Source: Clostridiales bacterium
Lineage (GTDB): Bacteria > Bacillota > Clostridia > Oscillospirales > QAMX01
Direction: 5' to 3'
NCBI GenBank assembly: GCA_012514045.1
Contig: JAAZBA010000330.1
Location: 1-5,206, forward strand
DNA length: 5,206 nt
Shown in pieces: positions 1 through 5,206 of the stretch (the stretch's first letter is position 1; the number at the start of each line of letters is the position of its first letter). The notes under the pieces are model-generated. The model was not told the DNA's origin, ran no database searches, and was given only the letters and a program-made list of their open reading frames with translations. Both the position numbers and the translations under genes were made by a program.

Positions 1-483
1 AAGTGGAATTTATGTGTATATCTTGAGCCTGGTGAAGCTGTGGCATTAAATGCAGGATATCTTGCATGCCGAGTGCTTGATATCGTCGAAAACGGAGAGA
101 TTAAGATAGCAATTCTTGACACAAGTGCTGCTTGTCATATGCCGGATGTTATTGAAATGCCATATACACCACCACTTTTGAACGCAGTACCAACCGGATG
201 CAAACAATATTGTTATAGGTTGGCTGGTCCTACTTGTCTTTCAGGGGATGTGATTGGCGAATACAGCTTTGATGAAGAATTGCAAACAGGAGACTTGCTT
301 TTTTTCGGAGATATGGCTATATACACGATCTGCAAAAATAATACTTTCAATGGTATGCCGCTGCCCGATATATATAAAATGAAGCCTGACGGAAATATCA
401 TTAAACTAACAGATTTCGGATATAAGGACTTCAAAATGAGGCTTGGAAGTTCCTATGGAACCGAACCATCAGTGCTTCAATAA
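1..483 (+). CDS. nspC: Carboxynorspermidine decarboxylase, C-terminal part (5' end outside window)
   Basis: PLP-dependent fold type III decarboxylase that converts carboxynorspermidine (or carboxyspermidine) to norspermidine (or spermidine) in the cytoplasm. Frame 1 is open from the first base, so the 160 visible residues are the C-terminal part of a protein that is usually about 370-400 residues long; the GTG at position 40 is an internal Val, not a start. Counting from the window edge, visible family signatures are YLEPGEAVALNAGYL (7-21), AILDTSAACHMPDVIEMPY (37-55), LAGPTCLSGDVIGEY (74-88) and FGDMAIYTICKNNTFNG (102-118). By analogy with ornithine decarboxylase, C79 and D83 should be active-site residues at the dimer interface, and Y108 and the FNG stretch should contact PLP. 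The stop TAA is followed by a strong hairpin terminator, so this is the last gene of its transcript. In other genomes the partner is carboxynorspermidine dehydrogenase, which would be sought upstream. Identity rests on motif recognition and is firm. Confidence 0.93.
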   Translation, partial: KWNLCVYLEPGEAVALNAGYLACRVLDIVENGEIKIAILDTSAACHMPDVIEMPYTPPLLNAVPTGCKQYCYRLAGPTCLSGDVIGEYSFDEELQTGDLLFFGDMAIYTICKNNTFNGMPLPDIYKMKPDGNIIKLTDFGYKDFKMRLGSSYGTEPSVLQ

Positions 484-521
484 AAGTACAGCAGAATTAT
501 AAAATATCAGATTAAAAAGAC

Positions 522-557
522 GAAAAACGGTGAAAACACATAGTTTCACCGTTTTTC
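522..557. terminator. Bidirectional hairpin terminator between nspC and tRNA-Ala
   Basis: A perfect 14-bp inverted repeat: left arm GAAAAACGGTGAAA (522-535), 8-base loop (536-543), right arm TTTCACCGTTTTTC (544-557). The outer part of the stem is A-rich on the left and T-rich on the right, so each strand yields a CGGTGAAA-type stem followed by a run of five U. It begins 38 bases after the nspC stop and lies 15 bases beyond the 3' end of the minus-strand tRNA, so it can end both converging transcripts. Confidence 0.88.
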
Positions 558-572
558 ATATAATATTAGAAC

Positions 573-648
573 TGGTGGAGATAAGCGGGATCGAACCGCT
601 GGCCTCTTGAATGCCATTCAAGCGCTCTCCCAGCTGAGCTATACCCCC
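573..648 (-). tRNA. tRNA-Ala, anticodon GGC
   Basis: The reverse complement folds into a complete 76-base cloverleaf. The acceptor is GGGGGTA with TATCTCC, the D stem GCTC/GAGC, the anticodon stem CTTGA/TCAAG around loop ATGGCAT, the variable loop AGGCC, and the T stem AGCGG/CCGCT with loop TTCGATC. Discriminator A and an encoded CCA follow. The anticodon is GGC, reading GCC (and GCU by wobble) alanine codons. The acceptor contains the G3-U70 wobble pair, the main identity element for alanyl-tRNA synthetase, which independently confirms the assignment. It has its own consensus promoter upstream and a hairpin terminator downstream, so it is probably a single-gene transcript. Confidence 0.98.
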
Positions 649-675
649 ATGTTTATTGCCGAAGCAACGGGTACT

Positions 676-704
676 ATTATAGCACAACATTTTTGCATTG
701 TCAA
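676..704 (-). promoter_or_regulatory. Perfect-consensus sigma-A promoter for tRNA-Ala
   Basis: On the minus strand TTGACA (699-704) and TATAAT (676-681) are separated by exactly 17 bases. Both hexamers match the housekeeping consensus at every position. The expected start of transcription is near 669, leaving a leader of roughly 20 bases to be removed by RNase P before the mature 5' end at 648. The -35 box lies 16 bases past the stop codon of the DUF2284 gene on the same strand. Confidence 0.92.
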
Positions 705-720
705 GGGTTTTTCAAGTTAT

Positions 721-1257
721 TTAGAAGAAAATTGCGCTGAAATATGTGACGGTATTCACACCATTATTGTACTTCATTCCAGCTGCCTTCGCGAGGAGAG
801 ACACATTGATTCCATATGCTGAAAGAGATGATGAAGCGAGATGAGGATATCTGCAAGGTTCGCTTGTAAGCTTAGCGCAATTCTCACATAGACCACCGCA
901 GCCACCTGAGCTGAGACAAAGTGCATTTTTGATGTGTTCTTTCGCAAACGCAAATACATCTCTTGAAAGCTTATTATGTCTCTGACCGGATTCAAGCATA
1001 CCTTCAATGTCAAAAGAATCTTCGAGAGGACTTATAGTTTGGAAAACGAACGCCTGTAAATACTCCTTCGCCCTGGAGATAAGATCCTCTATTGCTCCTA
1101 CATCCGGCGGGCATGTGTAGAATTTTCCGTATTTCCCACAGGCATTGCGTTCACAAGCCTCACGAAATGAGGTATCAAACACAACATCTGATACAGCTAC
1201 AAAGGAAGCGTTTGATGCGCCTAGAGAAAGAGCGAAATCGAGAAGATCTGTTTTCAT
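721..1257 (-). CDS. DUF2284 cysteine-rich putative metal-binding protein
   Basis: A 178-residue soluble protein of the DUF2284 family, predicted to bind a metal or iron-sulfur cluster; no reaction is established for the family as far as I know. Eight cysteines form two groups: C35-x4-C40-G-x-YG-x5-C49-PP near the N terminus, and GGC120-x3-C124-x2-C127-x7-C135-R-x-P in the C-terminal half, with C114 just before it. The second group resembles a ferredoxin-like cluster ligand set. There is no signal peptide or membrane segment. The ATG start is supported by GAGG (1268-1271) ten bases upstream; length and motif positions fit a full-length member. It is divergent from the TSUP permease and no confident promoter could be picked for it in the 82-bp gap. 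No hairpin follows the stop, so transcripts may run on into the tRNA-Ala gene and end at the 522-557 hairpin. Family call is firm; function is unknown. Confidence 0.87.
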   Translation of the reverse strand: MKTDLLDFALSLGASNASFVAVSDVVFDTSFREACERNACGKYGKFYTCPPDVGAIEDLISRAKEYLQAFVFQTISPLEDSFDIEGMLESGQRHNKLSRDVFAFAKEHIKNALCLSSGGCGGLCENCAKLTSEPCRYPHLASSSLSAYGINVSLLAKAAGMKYNNGVNTVTYFSAIFF

Positions 1258-1280
1258 AATAGAATAACCTCATATATCAA

Positions 1281-1309
1281 TTGACTTTTATTGTATATCG
1301 GTGTAAAAT
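1281..1309 (+). promoter_or_regulatory. Promoter for the TSUP permease gene
   Basis: TTGACT (1281-1286) and TAAAAT (1304-1309) are separated by 17 bases, each one mismatch from the sigma-A consensus. Transcription would start near 1316, giving a short leader of about 24 bases that carries GAGAGG (1329-1334), five bases before the ATG at 1340. Imperfect half-sites, ATATCAA (1274-1280) and TTGTATAT (1291-1298), surround the -35 box and could bind a regulator, but the symmetry is weak. Confidence 0.72.
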
Positions 1310-1339
1310 GGTTGAAAATACAAAACTTGAGAGGTAAAA

Positions 1340-2125
1340 ATGGTATTAAAAACTGGAGAGCTTATTCAAAAGCTCATAATCATATGTCCTCTTGTATTCG
1401 TAGCAGGAATAATCGACTCAATAGCCGGAGGAGGAGGAATAATCACAATCCCCGCATACCTTGCCGCTGGATTACCGGTACACTATACCTATGGCACAAA
1501 TAAACTTTCCGCATGCATAGGTACGCTGTCATCGGCGATAAAGTATCTGAAAGCGGGCAGAGTACACATTAAGACAGCCATCATTTCTGCCTTAGGAGCT
1601 CTGGTAGGGTCATATATAGGAGCACAACTGGCTCTTATGGTAAGCGAAAAGTATCTTTCTGTGTTACTGATGATATTGCTTCCTATACTTGCCGTGTTTA
1701 TACTAACGAGGCGAAGCTTCGGAAGCGATACAAAAGACAATCACGACAAACTGTCCACATCTGCTCTTATTAGTATTGCCCTTGCTATCGGCTTCTTTAT
1801 TGGTCTTTATGATGGGTTCTTCGGGCCGGCTACAGGGACATTCATGGTGTTGTGCTTTACAGTGTTTATGAAGTTCAGCCTTGTCACAGCGTCGGGCAAC
1901 GCAAAAATCGCAAATCTGGCGTCAAATGTTGCAGCGCTTATTGCTTTTATAATGAACGACAAGGTATTGTTCATCATAGGCTTCCCTGCGGCGGCGTTCA
2001 GTATTGCGGGAAACCTGATAGGATCATCACTTGCTATAAAGAAAGGCGCAAAAGTAATAAAACCGGTGTTCATTATTGTATTTGTACTTCTTATGATAAA
2101 GCTTGTGTACGACTTTTTCGCTTAG
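1340..2125 (+). CDS. TauE/SafE (TSUP) family sulfite/organic anion permease
   Basis: A 261-residue integral membrane protein of the TSUP family, whose members move sulfite, sulfoacetate or other small sulfur-containing or organic anions across the cytoplasmic membrane. Roughly seven to eight hydrophobic segments are visible, split by a polar loop around residues 124-141 (RRSFGSDTKDNHDK). The internal duplication typical of the family is evident: GIIDSIAGGGGIITIP (23-38) in the first half matches GLYDGFFGPATGTFMV (155-170) in the second, and TNKLSACIGTLSSA (53-66) matches SGNAKIANLASNVA (185-198). Length is normal for a compact member. The ATG has GAGAGG five bases upstream and a good promoter at 1281-1309. 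It is a single-gene unit: divergent from DUF2284 and convergent with the alcohol dehydrogenase, whose stop lies 3 bp away. No taurine, sulfonate or cysteine pathway gene is in view, so the substrate cannot be assigned. Confidence 0.9.
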   Translation: MVLKTGELIQKLIIICPLVFVAGIIDSIAGGGGIITIPAYLAAGLPVHYTYGTNKLSACIGTLSSAIKYLKAGRVHIKTAIISALGALVGSYIGAQLALMVSEKYLSVLLMILLPILAVFILTRRSFGSDTKDNHDKLSTSALISIALAIGFFIGLYDGFFGPATGTFMVLCFTVFMKFSLVTASGNAKIANLASNVAALIAFIMNDKVLFIIGFPAAAFSIAGNLIGSSLAIKKGAKVIKPVFIIVFVLLMIKLVYDFFA

Positions 2126-2128
2126 GTT

Positions 2129-3337
2129 CTATCTGCAGTCTATAACTGCCTTGATAACACCGGATTTATGTTCTATTACCGTCCGGAATGCTTTTTTATA
2201 GTCTTCAAGAGGAAACCTGTGTGTTATAAGTCCTGAAAAATCCAGCGTACCTCCGTCATAGAGTCGTTTTGCAAGCTCGAAAGACGATAGCTTTTCTCCG
2301 TTATAGAGTTCCATACCGTGACAGCTTACACCTATAATAATAAGCTCTTGGAACCATATGGGCGTGTCATCATACTTTGTTTCATTCATCTGATACCCAA
2401 TCTTAACATAGCTTCCTCTTGCCCGTACCCATCTGATACAGTCGTGAGTTGCTCGTGCGTTTCCAAGTGTGTCGTATATTATGTCCATCCCGCCCATCAG
2501 CATGCGGTTATTTCCCATTCCATAGTAGAGCTTTGCCCCGGTTTCATTTGCAACAGCTTCATACACATCTCCGTATATCGCCACGTCCGCTCCCATACGT
2601 GTAACAAGCTCTCCCTTTGATTTGCTTCTTACAGGGACATAAATCTTGCAATCAGGATACATCGCCTTTAGACATTGGATTATGCAAAGTCCTATGACAC
2701 CTGTGCCATATACTAGAACCTTGTCTTCCGTATTTGGAGGGCATCTTAGCACGCTGTGAACAGCAACCGCAGCAGGTTCAAGAAAGATAGCATCGTCATC
2801 AGACATAGAATCGTCAATTTTAAACAGCTGCGCTTTCGGTGCTATGTATTCGTCCCCGAAGCCGGCTCCTGTAAGAGGCAAATCATGAGGACTAAGTTCA
2901 CCGTAGTTTTCGCACATTGAGTACTCCCCTGCCTCACAGAAGCGGCAGCGCGGCGTTATGTCCTTGTTATCGCAGCTTGAAGTATACTTCATCATAACGA
3001 CTCTGTCACCGACCTTGAGGTCTTTTACGTCGTCCCCCGCTTCAGTTACCACACCTACAGTTTCATGACCTAGAAAGACCTTGCCTCCGATGGGCATAGG
3101 CTCAAAGGCGCTTTTCGGACCGGCAGTACACTTAAATAGCGATACATCCGAGCCACATATTCCACATTGGATATTTCTCACCCTTACCCAGTTGGAAGAC
3201 GGAAGCGCAGGAGAAGGATAATCTTTTTCGAAAACAACAGGCGATAAACGGCTGTAGTATGCAGCCTTTGATACAAACGCAAGCGCTTTTAAGGCGATAA
3301 TCCGTGGGAGACTTTGTATAAGATATAGAGTTTTCAC
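2129..3337 (-). CDS. Zinc-dependent alcohol dehydrogenase (medium-chain dehydrogenase/reductase)
   Basis: A 402-residue cytoplasmic NAD(P)-dependent oxidoreductase of the zinc-binding MDR class, related to sorbitol and threonine dehydrogenases. Catalytic zinc site: C61 in CGICGSD (58-64), GHE with H91 and E92, and E187 in LEPAAVAVH (186-194). Structural zinc site: C122, C131, C134, C142 (C-x8-C-x2-C-x7-C). The Rossmann motif is GTGVIG (211-216). The second strand ends in VPVRSKSK (234-241) without the acidic residue usual for NAD enzymes, which hints at NADP use. The start is GTG with AGGGG eight bases upstream; no in-frame Met occurs before residue 81, so the extra 30 or so N-terminal residues (MKTLYLIQSLPRIIALKALA...) are very likely real. 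It lies downstream of the Gfo/Idh gene on the same strand but is separated by 133 bp containing a hairpin, so it probably has its own promoter. The alcohol substrate is unknown. Confidence 0.93.
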   Translation of the reverse strand: MKTLYLIQSLPRIIALKALAFVSKAAYYSRLSPVVFEKDYPSPALPSSNWVRVRNIQCGICGSDVSLFKCTAGPKSAFEPMPIGGKVFLGHETVGVVTEAGDDVKDLKVGDRVVMMKYTSSCDNKDITPRCRFCEAGEYSMCENYGELSPHDLPLTGAGFGDEYIAPKAQLFKIDDSMSDDDAIFLEPAAVAVHSVLRCPPNTEDKVLVYGTGVIGLCIIQCLKAMYPDCKIYVPVRSKSKGELVTRMGADVAIYGDVYEAVANETGAKLYYGMGNNRMLMGGMDIIYDTLGNARATHDCIRWVRARGSYVKIGYQMNETKYDDTPIWFQELIIIGVSCHGMELYNGEKLSSFELAKRLYDGGTLDFSGLITHRFPLEDYKKAFRTVIEHKSGVIKAVIDCR

Positions 3338-3345
3338 AAATCATT

Positions 3346-3350
3346 CCCCT
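3346..3350 (-). promoter_or_regulatory. Ribosome binding site fixing the GTG start of the alcohol dehydrogenase
   Basis: On the minus strand AGGGG lies eight bases before GTG at 3335-3337. The nearby ATG at 3343-3345 is in another frame that reads MICENSISYT, with no family similarity, so the GTG is the supported start. Confidence 0.75.
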
Positions 3351-3359
3351 AATCATTAT

Positions 3360-3392
3360 TGTGGGAGGAGTTACATTTATAATGTGGGAGGA
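3360..3392 (-). repeat. 10-bp direct repeat flanking a possible -10 element upstream of the alcohol dehydrogenase
   Basis: On the minus strand TCCTCCCACA occurs exactly twice, at 3383-3392 and 3360-3369, a 23-bp period, or about two helical turns. Between the copies lies TATAAA (3376-3381), a plausible -10 box whose transcript would start near the second copy, about 30 bases before the GTG start. A -35 box is poorly defined: TTTGGG at 3398-3403 with a 16-base spacer is the best I see. The arrangement suggests a regulator-binding operator overlapping the promoter; this is inference from spacing alone. Confidence 0.4.
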
Positions 3393-3421
3393 TGGCTCCC
3401 AAACAGAAAACTGTGTGTAAC

Positions 3422-3462
3422 AAAGGAGCTGCAGCGAAATTTGTGTTTTGCTACAGCTCTTT
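3422..3462 (-). terminator. Probable terminator after the Gfo/Idh oxidoreductase gene
   Basis: In the minus-strand transcript GAGCUGUAGC (3459-3450) pairs with GCUGCAGCUC (3435-3426), ten pairs including one G-U, around a 14-base loop; flanking AAA and UUU extend the stem past a one-base bulge. The pairing starts nine bases after the stop codon. The U-tract (CCUUUGUUAC) is weak, so termination may be partial and allow some readthrough into the alcohol dehydrogenase. The plus-strand version would carry an A-C mismatch instead of the G-U pair, which favours function on the minus strand. Confidence 0.65.
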
Positions 3463-3470
3463 GCTTTTTG

Positions 3471-4352
3471 CTATACCTCGGGAATAATAACAGGCACTTC
3501 TGTACCGGTGAGATAAGCCTTTTCTATAGCATTAAGAAGAAAAACAGGAGCAATGAGTTCCTCATATGTATGAGCCATCTTGCCGGTGCGAAGCATATCC
3601 ATGAATATTTCACATTCATGCTGGTAGCAGAGAGAGGTATCTATATCACGCTTTGCTGTACCCTTTTTGCCGTACATACCTGCATAATATGAGTAATTGC
3701 CATCATTGAATTGCATTGTAACATCAAACTCACCGTAGCGGGCAATACCAGTAACATTACCGTTTGTCTCAACAGCTACGACAGACTTCGGGTTATAACC
3801 GAATATAGTCATCATAATCTCAGCAAGGTGGGATGAGTAGAAATAGAATCCACCGTACTCATTTGTGAAACTTACGGGAGCGGCAACGTTACCACTGAGG
3901 ATACCACCAAGACCTGTCTTGAATGCATGTCTGAGCATGATAACATCGTATACTAGCTTTGTCGAGGAGCCGCCTACAAGGGGAACGTTCTTTGCCTTGG
4001 CAAGCCTTGCCAGGGCAAGAGCTTCCTCTCCGTCGTTTGCAAAAGGCTTGTCTATAAATGCCGGAATACCGGCTTCAATAAAGGGACGTGCAAACTCGGG
4101 ATGGTACTTACCGTCTCTTGCGGTTACCATTATCGCGTCCACTTTTCCGAGCATATCCTCGGGCTTTTCAGCAATGAATTCCAGACCGCACTGGTCAAAA
4201 ACTTTCTTGGACTCCTCGGGATAGCTGCCGCCTATCGCAACAACTCTACAGTCGGGATAAGATTGCTCACAGTTGGGATCAAGACCATTGAAGATTTTGG
4301 AAAATGCCATGGCGTGGGAGTTTTCTGAACCTAAAATACCGATTCTGAACAT
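3471..4352 (-). CDS. Gfo/Idh/MocA family oxidoreductase
   Basis: A 293-residue cytoplasmic protein of the Gfo/Idh/MocA family, NAD(P)-dependent dehydrogenases acting mainly on sugars, inositols and their derivatives. The N-terminal Rossmann domain begins FRIGILGSENSHA (2-14), where the usual GxGxxG is reduced to G5-x2-G8 followed by ENSH. The signature xKP appears as DKPF (101-104) with the conserved catalytic Lys at K102, and GFYFYSSHLAEIM (168-180) supplies the expected His H175. The C-terminal domain holds the strand pattern VTGIARYGEFDVTMQFND (200-217). At 293 residues it is shorter than the usual 330-380, the reduction falling in the C-terminal sheet domain. The ATG start has AGGAG (4361-4365) eight bases upstream. 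It follows the M20 peptidase gene by 18 bp, indicating one operon, and is followed by a hairpin. The substrate cannot be inferred from the sequence. Confidence 0.88.
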   Translation of the reverse strand: MFRIGILGSENSHAMAFSKIFNGLDPNCEQSYPDCRVVAIGGSYPEESKKVFDQCGLEFIAEKPEDMLGKVDAIMVTARDGKYHPEFARPFIEAGIPAFIDKPFANDGEEALALARLAKAKNVPLVGGSSTKLVYDVIMLRHAFKTGLGGILSGNVAAPVSFTNEYGGFYFYSSHLAEIMMTIFGYNPKSVVAVETNGNVTGIARYGEFDVTMQFNDGNYSYYAGMYGKKGTAKRDIDTSLCYQHECEIFMDMLRTGKMAHTYEELIAPVFLLNAIEKAYLTGTEVPVIIPEV

Positions 4353-4360
4353 GATATCGT

Positions 4361-4365
4361 CTCCT
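4361..4365 (-). promoter_or_regulatory. Ribosome binding site of the Gfo/Idh gene, in the 18-bp gap after the peptidase
   Basis: On the minus strand AGGAG lies eight bases before the ATG at 4350-4352 and five bases after the TAA stop of the upstream gene. With no room for a promoter in the gap, it supports co-transcription with the peptidase. Confidence 0.85.
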
Positions 4366-4370
4366 TTAAA

Positions 4371-5206
4371 TTAATAGTCTAATAAAAATGCTGCAAGAAT
4401 CTTTGTGAATTCAAGCAGATTGTCGCATTCAATAAACTCATCGGTCTGGTGTGCTCCACCGTACTCGTTGAAATCCCGGCCGATACCAAAGCTGAAAGCT
4501 TTGGAAGAACCATATTTGATGAATAACGAGAGATCGCTGAGGCATGCACCGCAAGGGGTGAGCTCTCTTCCTGACACTTCTCTTGCAGACTTTATCAGTG
4601 TATCCATTGCATAATTGTCAAGGTCACACTGTGCGAAATGGAAGAAGCGGGTTATCATTTTAATGTTTGATACACGAAAACCTATTGATTTAAGTTCTTC
4701 ATCAAGCTCTGTTCTCATTGTTTCAAACTCAGCCATGATTTCAGGCTCTGTTTTTGAGGTGTAAAATGTCATTATAATATGTCCGCAGTTGAGGTCGCTT
4801 CCGTGGTTGCCGGCACGGGCTTCCATGAATCTTGCTGCTGTTTGAGGAATTTTTGTATCTTTATAATGTTCCTCTTTCATTAACTCTTCTTCACGTTTTT
4901 TACCGAACTCAAGAAGCTTGCGTTTTAAAATGACGAGACCATCGATTACATCGGAGCAGGAATCAAGCGGAGTAAGTCCCTTAATTTCAAACATAACTTC
5001 CCCACCTCCTACGCCGGAGGACCAGATTTCGAAGTTTTTGCAATCGAGATTAAGATAGTCATCACATTTGTACTTGAGACAAGCCGCAAGAGTGCCATTT
5101 CCTCCGCCATATTCTTCATCGGAGTAAGCAGTGAAGAGAAGATCATAGTTGAGCTCTATATTGTACTCCTTAATCAGCTTCATAAGGAACAGTGACGCTG
5201 CTATTG
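4371..5206 (-). CDS. M20-type metallopeptidase/amidohydrolase (5' end outside window)
   Basis: C-terminal 277 or so residues of an M20/ArgE/DapE-like zinc hydrolase, which cleave peptide or N-acyl amide bonds of small substrates in the cytoplasm. The frame stays open to the window edge and the residues there (IAASLFLMKLIKEYNI) match the helix preceding the catalytic glutamates in the family, so the ATG at 5181-5183 is internal. Counted from that Met, visible features are SDEEYGGGNGT (21-31) with the general-base/zinc-ligand pair E23-E24, D47 in LNLDC as a likely zinc ligand, an inserted dimerisation-type domain from about 58 to 175, SDLSLFIKYG (216-225), and GGAHQTDEF (242-250) with the C-terminal zinc ligand H245. 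The first zinc-binding HxD region lies off-window. The gene is followed after 18 bp by the Gfo/Idh oxidoreductase. Which M20 subgroup it belongs to, and its substrate, I cannot tell. Confidence 0.85.
   Translation of the reverse strand, partial: IAASLFLMKLIKEYNIELNYDLLFTAYSDEEYGGGNGTLAACLKYKCDDYLNLDCKNFEIWSSGVGGGEVMFEIKGLTPLDSCSDVIDGLVILKRKLLEFGKKREEELMKEEHYKDTKIPQTAARFMEARAGNHGSDLNCGHIIMTFYTSKTEPEIMAEFETMRTELDEELKSIGFRVSNIKMITRFFHFAQCDLDNYAMDTLIKSAREVSGRELTPCGACLSDLSLFIKYGSSKAFSFGIGRDFNEYGGAHQTDEFIECDNLLEFTKILAAFLLDY

Noticed and set aside
40..42. GTG as the start of nspC
   Set aside because: The preceding codons encode the family motif YLEPGEAV, so the gene begins outside the window.
607..822. 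Plus-strand open frame of 71 codons
   Set aside because: It runs through the antisense of the tRNA-Ala gene and its promoter and into the DUF2284 gene; chance frame.
1274..1298. Imperfect inverted repeat ATATCAA / TTGTATAT around the permease -35 box
   Set aside because: AT-rich, one-base bulge and short arms; not distinguishable from chance without conservation data.
3385..3401. Small hairpin TGGGAG / CTCCCA
   Set aside because: Only six pairs with no U-tract on either strand and overlapping the direct repeat; more likely incidental than a terminator.
3384..3692. Plus-strand open frame of 102 codons beginning in the gap after the dehydrogenase start
   Set aside because: Most of it is antisense to the well-supported Gfo/Idh gene, it spans that gene's terminator hairpin, and the peptide shows no recognisable family features.
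3865..4224. Plus-strand open frame of 119 codons
   Set aside because: Entirely antisense to the Gfo/Idh gene, with no ribosome binding site or domain signal.
5181..5183. ATG as the start of the M20 hydrolase
   Set aside because: The frame continues open to the window edge with residues fitting the family's helix before the catalytic Glu pair, and the N-terminal zinc-binding region would be missing; the Met is internal.

Overview
The window looks like an ordinary chromosomal stretch from a low-to-mid GC Gram-positive anaerobe, most likely a gut-type member of the Clostridia. This is an inference from the strong AGGAG-type ribosome binding sites, the sigma-A-like promoters, a CCA-encoding tRNA, and the mix of gene families (carboxynorspermidine decarboxylase, DUF2284, a TSUP permease, a Gfo/Idh/MocA oxidoreductase). 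The standard genetic code fits all genes. I see no transposase, phage gene, CRISPR array, toxin-antitoxin pair or defence system.

Layout, left to right. Positions 1-483 (+) hold the C-terminal part of nspC, the last step of an alternative spermidine/norspermidine pathway; its 5' part lies outside the window. A perfect 14-bp hairpin at 522-557 serves as a likely two-way terminator between nspC and a minus-strand tRNA-Ala(GGC) at 573-648. The tRNA has its own perfect-consensus promoter (676-704). Next on the minus strand is a cysteine-rich DUF2284 protein (721-1257). It is divergent from a TauE/SafE-type membrane permease (1340-2125, +), which has a clear promoter in the 82-bp gap. The permease converges on a zinc alcohol dehydrogenase (2129-3337, -) with only 3 bp between the two stop codons.

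The right half is all minus strand. An M20-type metallopeptidase, 5'-truncated by the window edge (4371-5206), is followed after 18 bp by a Gfo/Idh/MocA oxidoreductase (3471-4352), and the two look like one operon. A hairpin (3422-3462) probably ends that transcript. The 133-bp gap before the alcohol dehydrogenase also holds a 10-bp direct repeat that flanks a possible -10 element.

How the genes might work together: the peptidase/amidohydrolase and the NAD(P)-dependent Gfo/Idh enzyme could act on the same small substrate (hydrolysis of an N-linked group, then redox chemistry), and the alcohol dehydrogenase downstream could belong to the same catabolic theme. The substrate cannot be read from the sequence. 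No gap longer than about 135 bases lacks a gene, and I found no convincing previously undescribed system here. The points most worth a second look are the repeats upstream of the dehydrogenase and the peptidase/oxidoreductase pairing.
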